Positions 8,122 through 15,958 of a stretch of DNA of 64,000 nt are shown here, piece by piece; the first letter of the stretch is position 1; the number at the start of each line of letters is the position of its first letter. The position numbers and the translations under genes are program-made. The notes beneath the pieces are model-generated. The model worked only from the letters and a program-made list of their open reading frames with translations, ran no database searches and was not told the origin of the DNA. The stretch is from the NCBI GenBank assembly GCA_016716435.1, contig JADJWI010000008.1:310001-374000 (forward strand), written 5' to 3'. This DNA is from Acidobacteriota bacterium (GTDB taxonomy: Bacteria > Acidobacteriota > Blastocatellia > Pyrinomonadales > Pyrinomonadaceae).

Positions 8122-8824
8122 TTAGCGGGCATCGGCCTTTTCCGCGCCGTCGGCTTCGCCTTTTCGCTTGAAGAAATAGGACAGGTAGTCGTAGAGCGAC
8201 CAAACGGCCATCGCAACCGAGACCCAAAGAGCTCCGCGGCCAACGAGGTAGCCGAAGACCTTCCAGTCATTGGCGGTGAGCGAGAGCTGGGCAAGATTGG
8301 CGAAGGCGGTACGCACCTCGGCGACCTCCCAAAAGGTGATGAAGGGATAATCGAGCCCAAAGTTCGAGACGGGCGGTTTGCCGGTCGCGGCGGCGACGAG
8401 AAGGGCGACGACGGCAATGCTCTGTGCCCACATCTTTATCTTTCCGGATGTTTGGGCCTGGATGATGATGCCCTCGGCGGCGGCGACGGAGCGAAGGCCG
8501 GTGACGATGAATTCGCGGCCGAGAATGACGACGACAGCCCACGAAGGTGCGAGCTGCTTCTCGACCAAAACGATCAGAGCGGCCGAGATGAGCAGCTTAT
8601 CGGCGATCGGGTCGAGGAATTTGCCGAGCGTTGAGACCTGATTCCGGCTGCGGGCGAGGTGCCCATCGAGGATATCGGTCAGGACCGCGATCAGGAAAAT
8701 AACGATCGCGAGTGCGTAGCCGCTAATGCCGAGCCACGCGCTCCGCCATCGGCGTCAAAAGGGCCACGACCAGCAGCGGCACAAAAAGAATTCGCCCGAG
8801 CGTAAGATAATTCGGCAGATTCAC
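8122..8824 (-). pseudogene. pgsA: CDP-diacylglycerol-glycerol-3-phosphate phosphatidyltransferase, split by a 1-base frameshift
   Basis: Read with one base removed, this is a full 233-residue PgsA: a GTG start at 8824 and MNLPNYLTLGRILFVPLL, then the CDP-alcohol phosphotransferase signature D-G-x2-A-R-x8-G-x3-D-x3-D in DILDGHLARS to FLDPIADK, then LGREFIVTGLRS and TSGKIKM. It would make phosphatidylglycerol-phosphate in the inner membrane. The N-terminal 34 codons run into TAG. The rest continues in another frame from about 8740, and one extra C in the GCGC at 8738-8741 explains it. pgsA is normally essential, so a sequencing error is as likely as a real lesion. Confidence 0.8.
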
Positions 8825-9014
8825 GGCTAAGGAGAGTGTAAGCCGACCCCGGACAAAGTTCAAGAAGGTGCCATGCTCCTTACGCAAATGGTGTTCCCTA
8901 GCATACTCATTGGGTGCAAATCATGGGGGCGTCTGGGGTTAAATCGGGAAGAATGTCAATTAAATGCAAGTTGGCACGGCCATTGCAATCGACGAGGCGG
9001 AGGATCTATTCCAA

Positions 9015-9512
9015 ATGACTTTGATCAACATTAAAAAACTTATCGGTAGCTTGGCTCTCGGCTTTGCGTTGACCCTCGGGTTTTCGTTCCTGACCGCGAC
9101 CGAGACGGCCGCACAATATCGCGATGACCGCGACAACCGGCGCAATGACCGCCGCGACGACCGTCGGGACGATCGCCGTGACAACGGGCGTTACGACAAC
9201 GACCGCAATGACGATGACCGTTACAATGGCCGCGACCGCAACGGTAACCAGAGCATCCGCTTTGCATATCAGCGTGGCTTTCGCGAAGGAATGCAGGCCG
9301 GCCGCAAGGCAGCAAATGGCCGCGATCGCAACCGCAACCAGAACCGCAATCGGGGTTGGGGAAACACGCGGCAGCTTCGCCGGGCATATCAGGACGGCTA
9401 CAACGCCGGCTACCGCCAGGCCCGATACGGTGATCGTAATGACCGGAATGGCCGTTACGACCGGAATGATCGGAATGACCGAAACAACACAGGTTGGAGA
9501 TGGCCGTTCTAA
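9015..9512 (+). CDS. Exported low-complexity Arg/Asp/Asn-rich protein
   Basis: The frame is open from 8964, but starting at ATG 9015 gives a normal signal peptide (MTLINIKKLIGSLALGFALT to AAQ), and GGCGGAGG lies about 12 bases upstream. The mature protein is two runs of alternating Asp/Arg/Asn (DDRDNRRNDRRDDRR and RNDRNGRYDRNDRND) around a middle part with two related units, RFAYQRGFREGMQAGRKA and RRAYQDGYNAGYRQAR. The units share a Y-x2-G-[FY]-x2-G pattern. I know no function. A strong terminator follows. Confidence 0.6.
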   Translation: MTLINIKKLIGSLALGFALTLGFSFLTATETAAQYRDDRDNRRNDRRDDRRDDRRDNGRYDNDRNDDDRYNGRDRNGNQSIRFAYQRGFREGMQAGRKAANGRDRNRNQNRNRGWGNTRQLRRAYQDGYNAGYRQARYGDRNDRNGRYDRNDRNDRNNTGWRWPF

Positions 9513-9531
9513 GCCATTCGCAGAAATAAAG

Positions 9532-9576
9532 AAAGGCCGGTACGTTGATCGAGATCAAGTGCCGGCCTTTTGTTTT
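9532..9576 (+). terminator. Rho-independent terminator
   Basis: AAAGGCCGG (9532-9540) pairs with CCGGCCTTT (9562-9570), followed by TGTTTT. It lies right after the Arg/Asp-rich gene. Confidence 0.85.
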
Positions 9577-9588
9577 GTGAAGAGGGCC

Positions 9589-9603
9589 GCCTGAAGGCGG
9601 GCG
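9589..9603. repeat. REP-like GC-rich hairpin
   Basis: CCGCC-TGAA-GGCGG just beyond the 3' end of the EF-G-like gene. It shares the GGGCGG core with the REPs at 1876 and 2450 but lacks their flanks, so membership in that family is uncertain. Confidence 0.35.
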
Positions 9604-9626
9604 GGACTCCAAACGGGGACTCAACA

Positions 9627-11732
9627 CTAATCGTCGTCCTCGTGGGCACGTACGCGGCCGGCGGCGACGGCTTCGTCGATGACCTTTTGGGCGAAGTTGT
9701 GCGGCAGCGGATCGTAGTGCGAAAACTGCATGTGGTACGAGCCGCGGGCCTGCGTCACCGAGTTGAGTTTCGATTGGTAATCGAGCATCTCGGCGAGCGG
9801 TACTTTTGCTTTGATCACCTGCTGTTTGCCACGCATATCCATGCCCGCGACGCGACCGCGGCGGCTGTTGAGGTCGCCCATGATGTCGCCCGAGAACTCG
9901 AGCGGCGTGAAGACCTCGACGTCCATTATCGGTTCGAGCAGCGTCGGTTTGGCCTTTTCCATCGCCGCACGAAACGCCTTGCGGCCGGCGGCTCGGAAGG
10001 AATGCTCGTCGGAATCGACGGTGTGATAGCTGCCGTCGATGAGCGTCACCTTGAAATCGACCAGCGGATAGCCCGCAACGGCGCCGCTAGCGGCCGCTTC
10101 GATAATGCCTTTCTCGATCGCCGGGCGGAAGTTCTGGGGAACGGCACCGCCAAAGATCTTATCGACCCATTCAAAGCCGCCGCCGCGTTCGAGCGGTTCG
10201 AAGATGACCTTGCAATCGCCGAACTGGCCGCGTCCGCCGGACTGCTTCTTATGGCGGCCTTGAACCTCGGCCGAGGCGGTGATCGTTTCCTTGTAAGGCA
10301 CCTTTGGGGGATGAAGAGCGACCTCGACGTGGTAGCGGTCGGCGAGCTTTTTGACGACCGTTTCGATGTGAAGCTGGCCCGAGCCGGAGAGGATGAACTC
10401 CTTCGTCTGGGCGTCGCGGTCGAAGTGGAGCGACGGGTCTTCCTCGAGGATCTTGTGCAAAGCGACGGAGATCTTGTCTTCGTCGGCACGCGATTTGGGC
10501 TCGATGGCGAAGGCGATGGCGGCCTCGGGGTATTCGACCGGCGGATAAACGATCGGGTGAGCTTTATCGCAGAGCGTGTCGCCGGTCTGCGTGTCTTTTA
10601 GCTTTACCACCGCGATGATATCGCCGGTCTGTGCCGAGTTGACCTTCTCGAGCGTTTTGCCGGCAATGACGTGGAGAGCGCCGAGCCTTTCGGGCGTATC
10701 GCGGGAAGCGTTAAAGACGGTGGCGTCCGAGTCGACCTTGCCGGAGACGACCTTCATCACATTGATGCGGCCGGCGAATGGGTCGGCGATGGTGCGGAAA
10801 ACGTATGCCGAAAAGGGTTCGTCGTTGGAATATTTGCGCTTGACGCGGTCGCCGGTCATCTCGTTATCCGCAAAGCCGTATTCGGCCTCGTGCGTTGCCG
10901 GGTTCGGGGCAAATTCGACGATGTGATCGAGCAGGACCGAGAGTCCGGCAAGCGTCGTTGATGAAACGGCATAGACCGGGCAGAGCTTGCTCTTCGCGAT
11001 GGCCTTGGCGAGATTTGGGTAAATGTCCTCTTCAGGCAAGGTGCCGTCCTCGAAGTATTTTTCCATCAACGCGTCGTCGGACTCGGCTACGAGTTCGATC
11101 AGGCGTTCGCGGGTGCGGTCAAAGACATCCTTGCCGCTTTCGGGCATCGGGATCTCTTTGGCTTTGCCGTCCGCGTCAAATTCGTAGGCCTTCTGATGGA
11201 CAACATCGACAACGCCCTTAAAATTTTCTTCAGTGCCGATGGGTAGCGTAAAAGGCACGATCGAACGGGCAAAGCTCGAGGTCGCGGTTTCGAGTGCATG
11301 GCCGAAATCGGCGTTCTCCTTATCGAGTTTGTTGATGACCATGAACCGCGGGAGCATGAATTCGTTGGCATAGTTCCAGGTCTTTTCGGTCTGGACCTCG
11401 ATGCCGTTCACGCCATCGACCACGACAAGAGCGCAGTCCACGACGCGAAGAGCCGGGCGGGCATGCGAGACAAAGGCCGCATAGCCGGGTGTATCGATAA
11501 AATTAAGTTTCGATTCGGCGTATTCGATGTGGGCAAAGTTGTTGTTGAGCGAGACCTTGCGGGCGATGGAGTCGTCTTCGAAGTCAGTGACGGTGGTTCC
11601 TTCGTCAACTTTTCCCCAGCGTGGCGTTGCACCGGCCACATACATCAGCGACGCGGTCAGCTGGGTTTTCCCCGCGTCGCCGTGTCCAATGACAGCCAGA
11701 TTTCGTAGGTTTTCAGTTGTAAATGCTTTCAT
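9627..11732 (-). CDS. EF-G-like GTPase of the FusA2/EF-G2 type
   Basis: This 701-residue protein has the five-domain EF-G layout. The P-loop is GHGDAGKT (16-23), G3 is DTPGY (80-84), G4 is NKLD (134-137), and domains IV-V include GGRGQFGDCKVIFEP and GDIMGDLNSRRGRV. Two features set it apart from canonical EF-G: the catalytic His after DTPG is Tyr84, and the switch I motif RGITI is replaced by RKVSL. The mycobacterial paralogue FusA2 also has DTPGY and is reported to lack ribosome-stimulated GTPase activity, so this is unlikely to be the main translocase. The gene stands alone, and no str operon genes are nearby. Confidence 0.85.
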   Translation of the reverse strand: MKAFTTENLRNLAVIGHGDAGKTQLTASLMYVAGATPRWGKVDEGTTVTDFEDDSIARKVSLNNNFAHIEYAESKLNFIDTPGYAAFVSHARPALRVVDCALVVVDGVNGIEVQTEKTWNYANEFMLPRFMVINKLDKENADFGHALETATSSFARSIVPFTLPIGTEENFKGVVDVVHQKAYEFDADGKAKEIPMPESGKDVFDRTRERLIELVAESDDALMEKYFEDGTLPEEDIYPNLAKAIAKSKLCPVYAVSSTTLAGLSVLLDHIVEFAPNPATHEAEYGFADNEMTGDRVKRKYSNDEPFSAYVFRTIADPFAGRINVMKVVSGKVDSDATVFNASRDTPERLGALHVIAGKTLEKVNSAQTGDIIAVVKLKDTQTGDTLCDKAHPIVYPPVEYPEAAIAFAIEPKSRADEDKISVALHKILEEDPSLHFDRDAQTKEFILSGSGQLHIETVVKKLADRYHVEVALHPPKVPYKETITASAEVQGRHKKQSGGRGQFGDCKVIFEPLERGGGFEWVDKIFGGAVPQNFRPAIEKGIIEAAASGAVAGYPLVDFKVTLIDGSYHTVDSDEHSFRAAGRKAFRAAMEKAKPTLLEPIMDVEVFTPLEFSGDIMGDLNSRRGRVAGMDMRGKQQVIKAKVPLAEMLDYQSKLNSVTQARGSYHMQFSHYDPLPHNFAQKVIDEAVAAGRVRAHEDDD

Positions 11733-12017
11733 CTCGGCAAGATCTCCTTTAGGTGTAGATTTCGGATGCCAAAATCCGCGGTCCGGGCCGAAGTGAAAGA
11801 AGGGCTCGCGAGTCCGGAAAACCGGCCCTGAGACGCATGGGTTGTTGGTAAATATTAAATCTATATTACGTTGCAGGAATCAGCAAGAGCGGAAAGTGAA
11901 GGTGGGCTAAGGCTTTAAACACAAGGCAAAATGGTATATCGTCACGGAAGCATTTATCAGGTGTACACATTTGTTTCTGCCGCGACCTCTGGTCATGCCC
12001 AACTAAATATTGAAGTG

Positions 12018-12776
12018 ATGGATCTATCAGTTTTTGACACAATTGAAAGCCAATCGTCCGAAGAGGACAAGAAGTCGTTCCTGGCCTGTCAAGCGGCTGT
12101 TCGGGAGCTTACAGGCGATTACAACTACCTTGAGATCGGCTCGTATCTCGGCGGGAGTATTCAGCCGCATTTGCTTGATACGAAATGCCGCACGATCATT
12201 TCTATCGATAAACGGCCGAAAACACAGCCCGACGAACGCGGCTTCGATTGGACTTATTTGGAAAACTCGACGGATAGAATGATCGAGAATTTGAAGCGGG
12301 TGGCCCCGGAGTACGTTGAGAAGATAAAAACCATCGATGGCAGCACCGACGAGATCGATCCGTCAACGATCGAGGAGAAGATCGACCTGTGTCTGATCGA
12401 TGGTGAACATACGGATGCGGCAATGCGAAGAGATTTCGAGTTTTGTTTGTCAGTGTTAAACAGGCGGGGGGGGGTAATTCTGTTTCACGACGCACAGATC
12501 ACGTACAACGGAATCTATGAGGCGCTTGAAGACCTTCAGTCAATGGGAGTTCACTTCCACGCTTACAATCTGCCTCACGTCGTGTTTGCTGTCGAGATAG
12601 GGGATGCGTCGATTCACAAGAATCCTTTGATATTGGAACGGCTTGTGAACAATCACGTCGGCTATTTGTATTCATTACGTGATAATGATCGATACAGGAG
12701 ATTCGCAAATCGTCCGCCGTTCCGATTCGCTCGGACAATCATTAGCAAGCTTCGAGGCTCAAATACCAGCAAGTGA
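12018..12776 (+). CDS. Class I SAM-dependent methyltransferase (Methyltransf_24-like)
   Basis: The product is 252 residues from ATG 12018, and the frame is open from an ATG at 11931. I prefer 12018 because motif spacing then matches the family and the extra residues look unstructured. Neither start has a good ribosome site. YLEIGSYLGGSI is the glycine-rich SAM-binding loop, IISIDKR the acidic end of strand 2, IDLCLIDGEHTDAAMRRDFE the motif IV region and GGVILFHDAQ the next strand. Such proteins often sit with sugar or glycan modification genes, but the neighbours give no clue to the substrate. Confidence 0.7.
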   Translation: MDLSVFDTIESQSSEEDKKSFLACQAAVRELTGDYNYLEIGSYLGGSIQPHLLDTKCRTIISIDKRPKTQPDERGFDWTYLENSTDRMIENLKRVAPEYVEKIKTIDGSTDEIDPSTIEEKIDLCLIDGEHTDAAMRRDFEFCLSVLNRRGGVILFHDAQITYNGIYEALEDLQSMGVHFHAYNLPHVVFAVEIGDASIHKNPLILERLVNNHVGYLYSLRDNDRYRRFANRPPFRFARTIISKLRGSNTSK

Positions 12777-12798
12777 AGAGCTAACGCTTGTATTTGAG
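12758..12798. terminator. Hairpin overlapping the methyltransferase stop
   Basis: CTCAAATAC (12758-12766) pairs perfectly with GTATTTGAG (12790-12798), and AGCAAG/CTTG can extend the stem inside. No good T-run follows, so it may stabilise the mRNA end rather than terminate. Confidence 0.4.
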
Positions 12799-12911
12799 CA
12801 TCTTCCGGGATGGCCGATGGCAAAATCAGGGTGCGGCGAACGTCTTTAGTGGCGGAGCGCATCGTAGTTATTCATTGGTTTTCGGCGTTCCCTTAATAAA
12901 TTGAAGCTATC

Positions 12912-14759
12912 ATGAATATGAAAAAGATCTCGATATTTAAGCGGCGTTGGTTGGTGATGGCCATTTCGCTTGGCGTTTGTGCGTCGATCGTCGCGGCACA
13001 GGAATTGGTGCCGGTCAAGGACCTGACGGGCGGAACCAGCCTTTTTGTTTTCAGAGGCGGGTCGAAGTCGGTCTCGAAGCGGTTCGTTTCGCAATCGACC
13101 GCACGCCGAAGCCGATCGCAGCGTGCCCAGACCGCGAGGCGGGTAAGCAGCCAGTACACGCGGCTTGCGTCGAACGCACCGAGAAGGCAGCGGACGACCG
13201 CGATCGCCGAGGACAAACTACCGCCGATCCAGACAAAGACGCCGCAGGAGGTCTCGATCTTGTTTGCGGGCGTCGGTGAATACTACATAAACGAGAAGAA
13301 CTATGAGCGGTCGATAGATTTCTTCCGCGAAGCAAGGACGCTTGACGCGACGAACACGATCGCTCGGGACGGTTTGAGTGAAGCATTGGCTCTTCGCGGG
13401 AACGAGATGTTGACGCGCTATGCATTGGCCGTCGCGAAAAAGGATTTTGAAGAAGCGATCAGCCTAAACCCGAAGAACGGGCCGGCATATTACGGCCTGG
13501 CAGAGGTTCTCTCCGCAGAGAGCGACGACGATCTGGCGACTGAAAATTATGAGAAGGCCCTTTCGGCCGATAGCGAGCTTACGGAGATCTACGTTCCGCT
13601 CGGTATTCTTTATTATCAGCGGGATAACATCGCCAAGGCGGATGAACTACTGACGAAGGCCGTCGCCATTGAGCCGAACGACGCCCAGGCGCAGTACTTC
13701 CTCGGGCTTGTCCGGTTGAAGCAGGAGAACGGCGAAGCGGCCCTTGCGGCATTTAATAAAGCAACCGCAAACGACGCGACCCTCGCAGAGGCGTTCTATT
13801 ACACGGGCGAGACCTTGACCCGGCTCGGACGGACGCGCGAATCGATCCCCGAATTTCAGAAGGCGATCGCCCTCCGGCAAAACTACTTCGAGGCCCATTA
13901 CGGGCTTGGCACGGCGCATTTTGAGTTGGATGAGTTTAAGGAAGCCGTCGATGAGTTTGAGAAAGCGAAGCTGCTCAAAAACGACAACCCCGAGGTGGTC
14001 GCGAACCTGGGCGACGCCTACCGGCTGATGAATGATTTCAACCGAGCGGAGACGAACTACAACCTGGCCGCATTGTTCTTTGAGGGCCAGCCCGATTTTG
14101 CGACGAATCAGGAGAAACGTGAGCTGACGGCAGACATTCTCGGGCGGGCAGCGTTCTCGGTTGCACGGCAGTGCGAGATAAACACCGCGAGGGGCGTTCC
14201 ATGCAAATGGAGCGCGGCGGTCCGGTACCTTGAAAAGGCAAAGACGCTGACCACGAATAACGTTGACACGTCAAATCTCGGCTGGGCCTATTTCAACGCC
14301 GCGAGGACCGATCTTGCCGAAAAGCGGGAGGCCGAAGGCCGGGCAAAAATGCAAAAGGCCGTAGATACCCTTAAGGCAGCATCAGCAGCCAATTCGCCGT
14401 TCCAGCAAGGTGCGTTGCTGAACCTCGGCAAGGTCTATACCGAAACCGGCGACCGCAAGGGTGCGATCGATGCACTAAAGAAAGTGGTCGATAAAGAGCC
14501 GAAATGGGCGTTTGCTCAAAATGAACTAGGAATTGCCTACGTCAACGACAATAATTTTAAGGAGGCGATCAAGCACTTTAAGTTGGCGATCAGGCAGGAC
14601 GATAAGCTCGCCGAAGCGCACTTGAACCTTGGGCTTGCTGAATTCAAGAACGGCAATACGAACGAGGCGAAAAAGGCCCACAGCAAGCTTAGATCGCTCG
14701 GGCGTGATGACCTTGCGACACGGCTTACGAACATGACGGGCGGCGTTGTAAAAAGCTGA
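12912..14759 (+). CDS. Secreted TPR-repeat protein, paralogue 1
   Basis: This 615-residue protein has an export signal at about 1-29. After it comes the motif LVPVKDLTGGTSLFVFRGGSK, shared with the gene at 15959. A basic Arg/Ser/Gln-rich stretch follows (about 55-100). From about 110 to the end there are tetratricopeptide repeats, for example ERSIDFFREARTLDATN, PAYYGLAEVLSAES and AEAFYYTGETLTRLGR, at least ten in number. A Cys pair in RQCEINTARGVPCKW interrupts the array. It is probably a periplasmic or surface scaffold. The gene ends just before a terminator hairpin that abuts murB. Confidence 0.8.
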   Translation: MNMKKISIFKRRWLVMAISLGVCASIVAAQELVPVKDLTGGTSLFVFRGGSKSVSKRFVSQSTARRSRSQRAQTARRVSSQYTRLASNAPRRQRTTAIAEDKLPPIQTKTPQEVSILFAGVGEYYINEKNYERSIDFFREARTLDATNTIARDGLSEALALRGNEMLTRYALAVAKKDFEEAISLNPKNGPAYYGLAEVLSAESDDDLATENYEKALSADSELTEIYVPLGILYYQRDNIAKADELLTKAVAIEPNDAQAQYFLGLVRLKQENGEAALAAFNKATANDATLAEAFYYTGETLTRLGRTRESIPEFQKAIALRQNYFEAHYGLGTAHFELDEFKEAVDEFEKAKLLKNDNPEVVANLGDAYRLMNDFNRAETNYNLAALFFEGQPDFATNQEKRELTADILGRAAFSVARQCEINTARGVPCKWSAAVRYLEKAKTLTTNNVDTSNLGWAYFNAARTDLAEKREAEGRAKMQKAVDTLKAASAANSPFQQGALLNLGKVYTETGDRKGAIDALKKVVDKEPKWAFAQNELGIAYVNDNNFKEAIKHFKLAIRQDDKLAEAHLNLGLAEFKNGNTNEAKKAHSKLRSLGRDDLATRLTNMTGGVVKS

Positions 14760-14782
14760 CGCTCGCCCAAAATGGGAAATCG

Positions 14783-14819
14783 AACGGGAGAGGGGTAAAA
14801 TGACCTTCTCCCGTTTTTT
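14783..14819 (+). terminator. Rho-independent terminator ending at the murB start codon
   Basis: AACGGGAGA (14783-14791) pairs with TCTCCCGTT (14807-14815), with six Ts at 14814-14819. The very next base is the A of the murB ATG, so the murB start lies in the last bases of the terminator. Confidence 0.8.
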
Positions 14820-15908
14820 ATGGCCATCGAAGAGAAGATCGAAGAGGGCGTCCCGCTTGCCGGTTTTACGACGCTGGGCGTTGGCGGGCCGGCCCGGAAT
14901 TTTCTATCTGCCCGGAGCGAAGACGATTTGCCGGCGGCGTTTCGTTTCGCTGAGGAAAGAGGACTTGAGGTTTTCGTTCTCGGGGGCGGGAGCAATCTGG
15001 TCGTCAGCGACGCAGGGTTCGACGGGCTGGTGATAAAGATCGACCTTCATGGGGTTGTGTTTGGGCAGCCGGATGAGGTTGGTTTTGTGCTCGCAGAAGT
15101 CGCGGCGGGAGAGGATTGGGACGCGTTTGTGGCGGAATGCGTGAGCCGGGAACTTGCCGGGATTGAGTGCATGAGCGGCATTCCCGGCTCCATTGGCGGA
15201 ACACCGGTGCAGAATGTAGGAGCGTACGGGCAGGAAGTCGCGGAGACGATCGTCAGCGTGCGGTGCTTTGACCGGAAATTGGCCGAGTTCGTTTTGCTGG
15301 GCAACGAAGATTGCGGCTTTAGTTATCGTAGGAGCATCTTTAACACGAGCGAATCGGGGCGGTACGTGGTCGTGAGCGTCACCTTTAGGCTTAAGGCCGG
15401 CGGCGGGCCGAAGGTGGTTTACCGCGACCTGAAAGAGCATTTCGGCGAACGCTCGCCGAGCCTGGCGGAGGTTCGGGTGGCTGTTCTCGACATTCGGCGG
15501 CGGAAGTCGATGGTGATCGATCCGGCGGACCCGAATTCGCGGAGTGCGGGTTCGTTCTTCAAGAATCCGATCGTCTCCGTAGCGGTTCATCGTGCGATCG
15601 CGCAAGCGGAGGGAATGGATGTGCCGAGCTTTTCGGCGGGCGAGGGGCTGGTGAAGGTCCCAGCGGCTTGGCTGATTGAGCGGGCAGGCTTTGCGAAGGG
15701 CTATCGGCTCGGCGAGGCCGGAATCTCGGCAAATCACTCATTGGCGATCGTGAATCTAGGACGAGCCAAAGCGGCCGATATTTTCGCGTTAATGGATGAA
15801 CTGCGTAGCGGAGTGCGGTCTAGGTTCGGAATAGAACTTGTGCCCGAGCCGGTTTTTCTTGGGACAGAAAGAGTTTTGCCGCAAAGTGTCTCGGAAAGCG
15901 TCGTCTAA
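14820..15908 (+). CDS. murB: UDP-N-acetylenolpyruvoylglucosamine reductase
   Basis: This 362-residue FAD enzyme makes UDP-MurNAc for peptidoglycan. FAD-binding motifs are TTLGVGGPA (17-25) and VLGGGSNLVVSD (53-64). The substrate region has SGIPGSIGG (119-127) and NVGAYGQE. YRRSIFN is at 169-175. The catalytic serine is Ser245 in SAGSFFKNP. The C-terminus has LIERAGFAKGYRLGEAGIS and NLGRAKAADI. The ATG is the only reasonable start, yet it follows a T-run terminator directly and has no Shine-Dalgarno. It therefore may be read from readthrough transcripts or be leaderless. Confidence 0.95.
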   Translation: MAIEEKIEEGVPLAGFTTLGVGGPARNFLSARSEDDLPAAFRFAEERGLEVFVLGGGSNLVVSDAGFDGLVIKIDLHGVVFGQPDEVGFVLAEVAAGEDWDAFVAECVSRELAGIECMSGIPGSIGGTPVQNVGAYGQEVAETIVSVRCFDRKLAEFVLLGNEDCGFSYRRSIFNTSESGRYVVVSVTFRLKAGGGPKVVYRDLKEHFGERSPSLAEVRVAVLDIRRRKSMVIDPADPNSRSAGSFFKNPIVSVAVHRAIAQAEGMDVPSFSAGEGLVKVPAAWLIERAGFAKGYRLGEAGISANHSLAIVNLGRAKAADIFALMDELRSGVRSRFGIELVPEPVFLGTERVLPQSVSESVV

Positions 15909-15958
15909 ATAAATGGACTCGAAATATTTAATTGAAAGAAGCCGTTTGAGGTTAGGTT

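Noticed and set aside
8122..8568. A separate small membrane protein gene
   Set aside because: It is the C-terminal part of pgsA; the N-terminal half is readable in the next frame upstream.
9570..10601. A 343-codon plus-strand frame antisense to the EF-G-like gene
   Set aside because: No motif, shadow of a strongly supported gene, and it starts inside the preceding terminator region.
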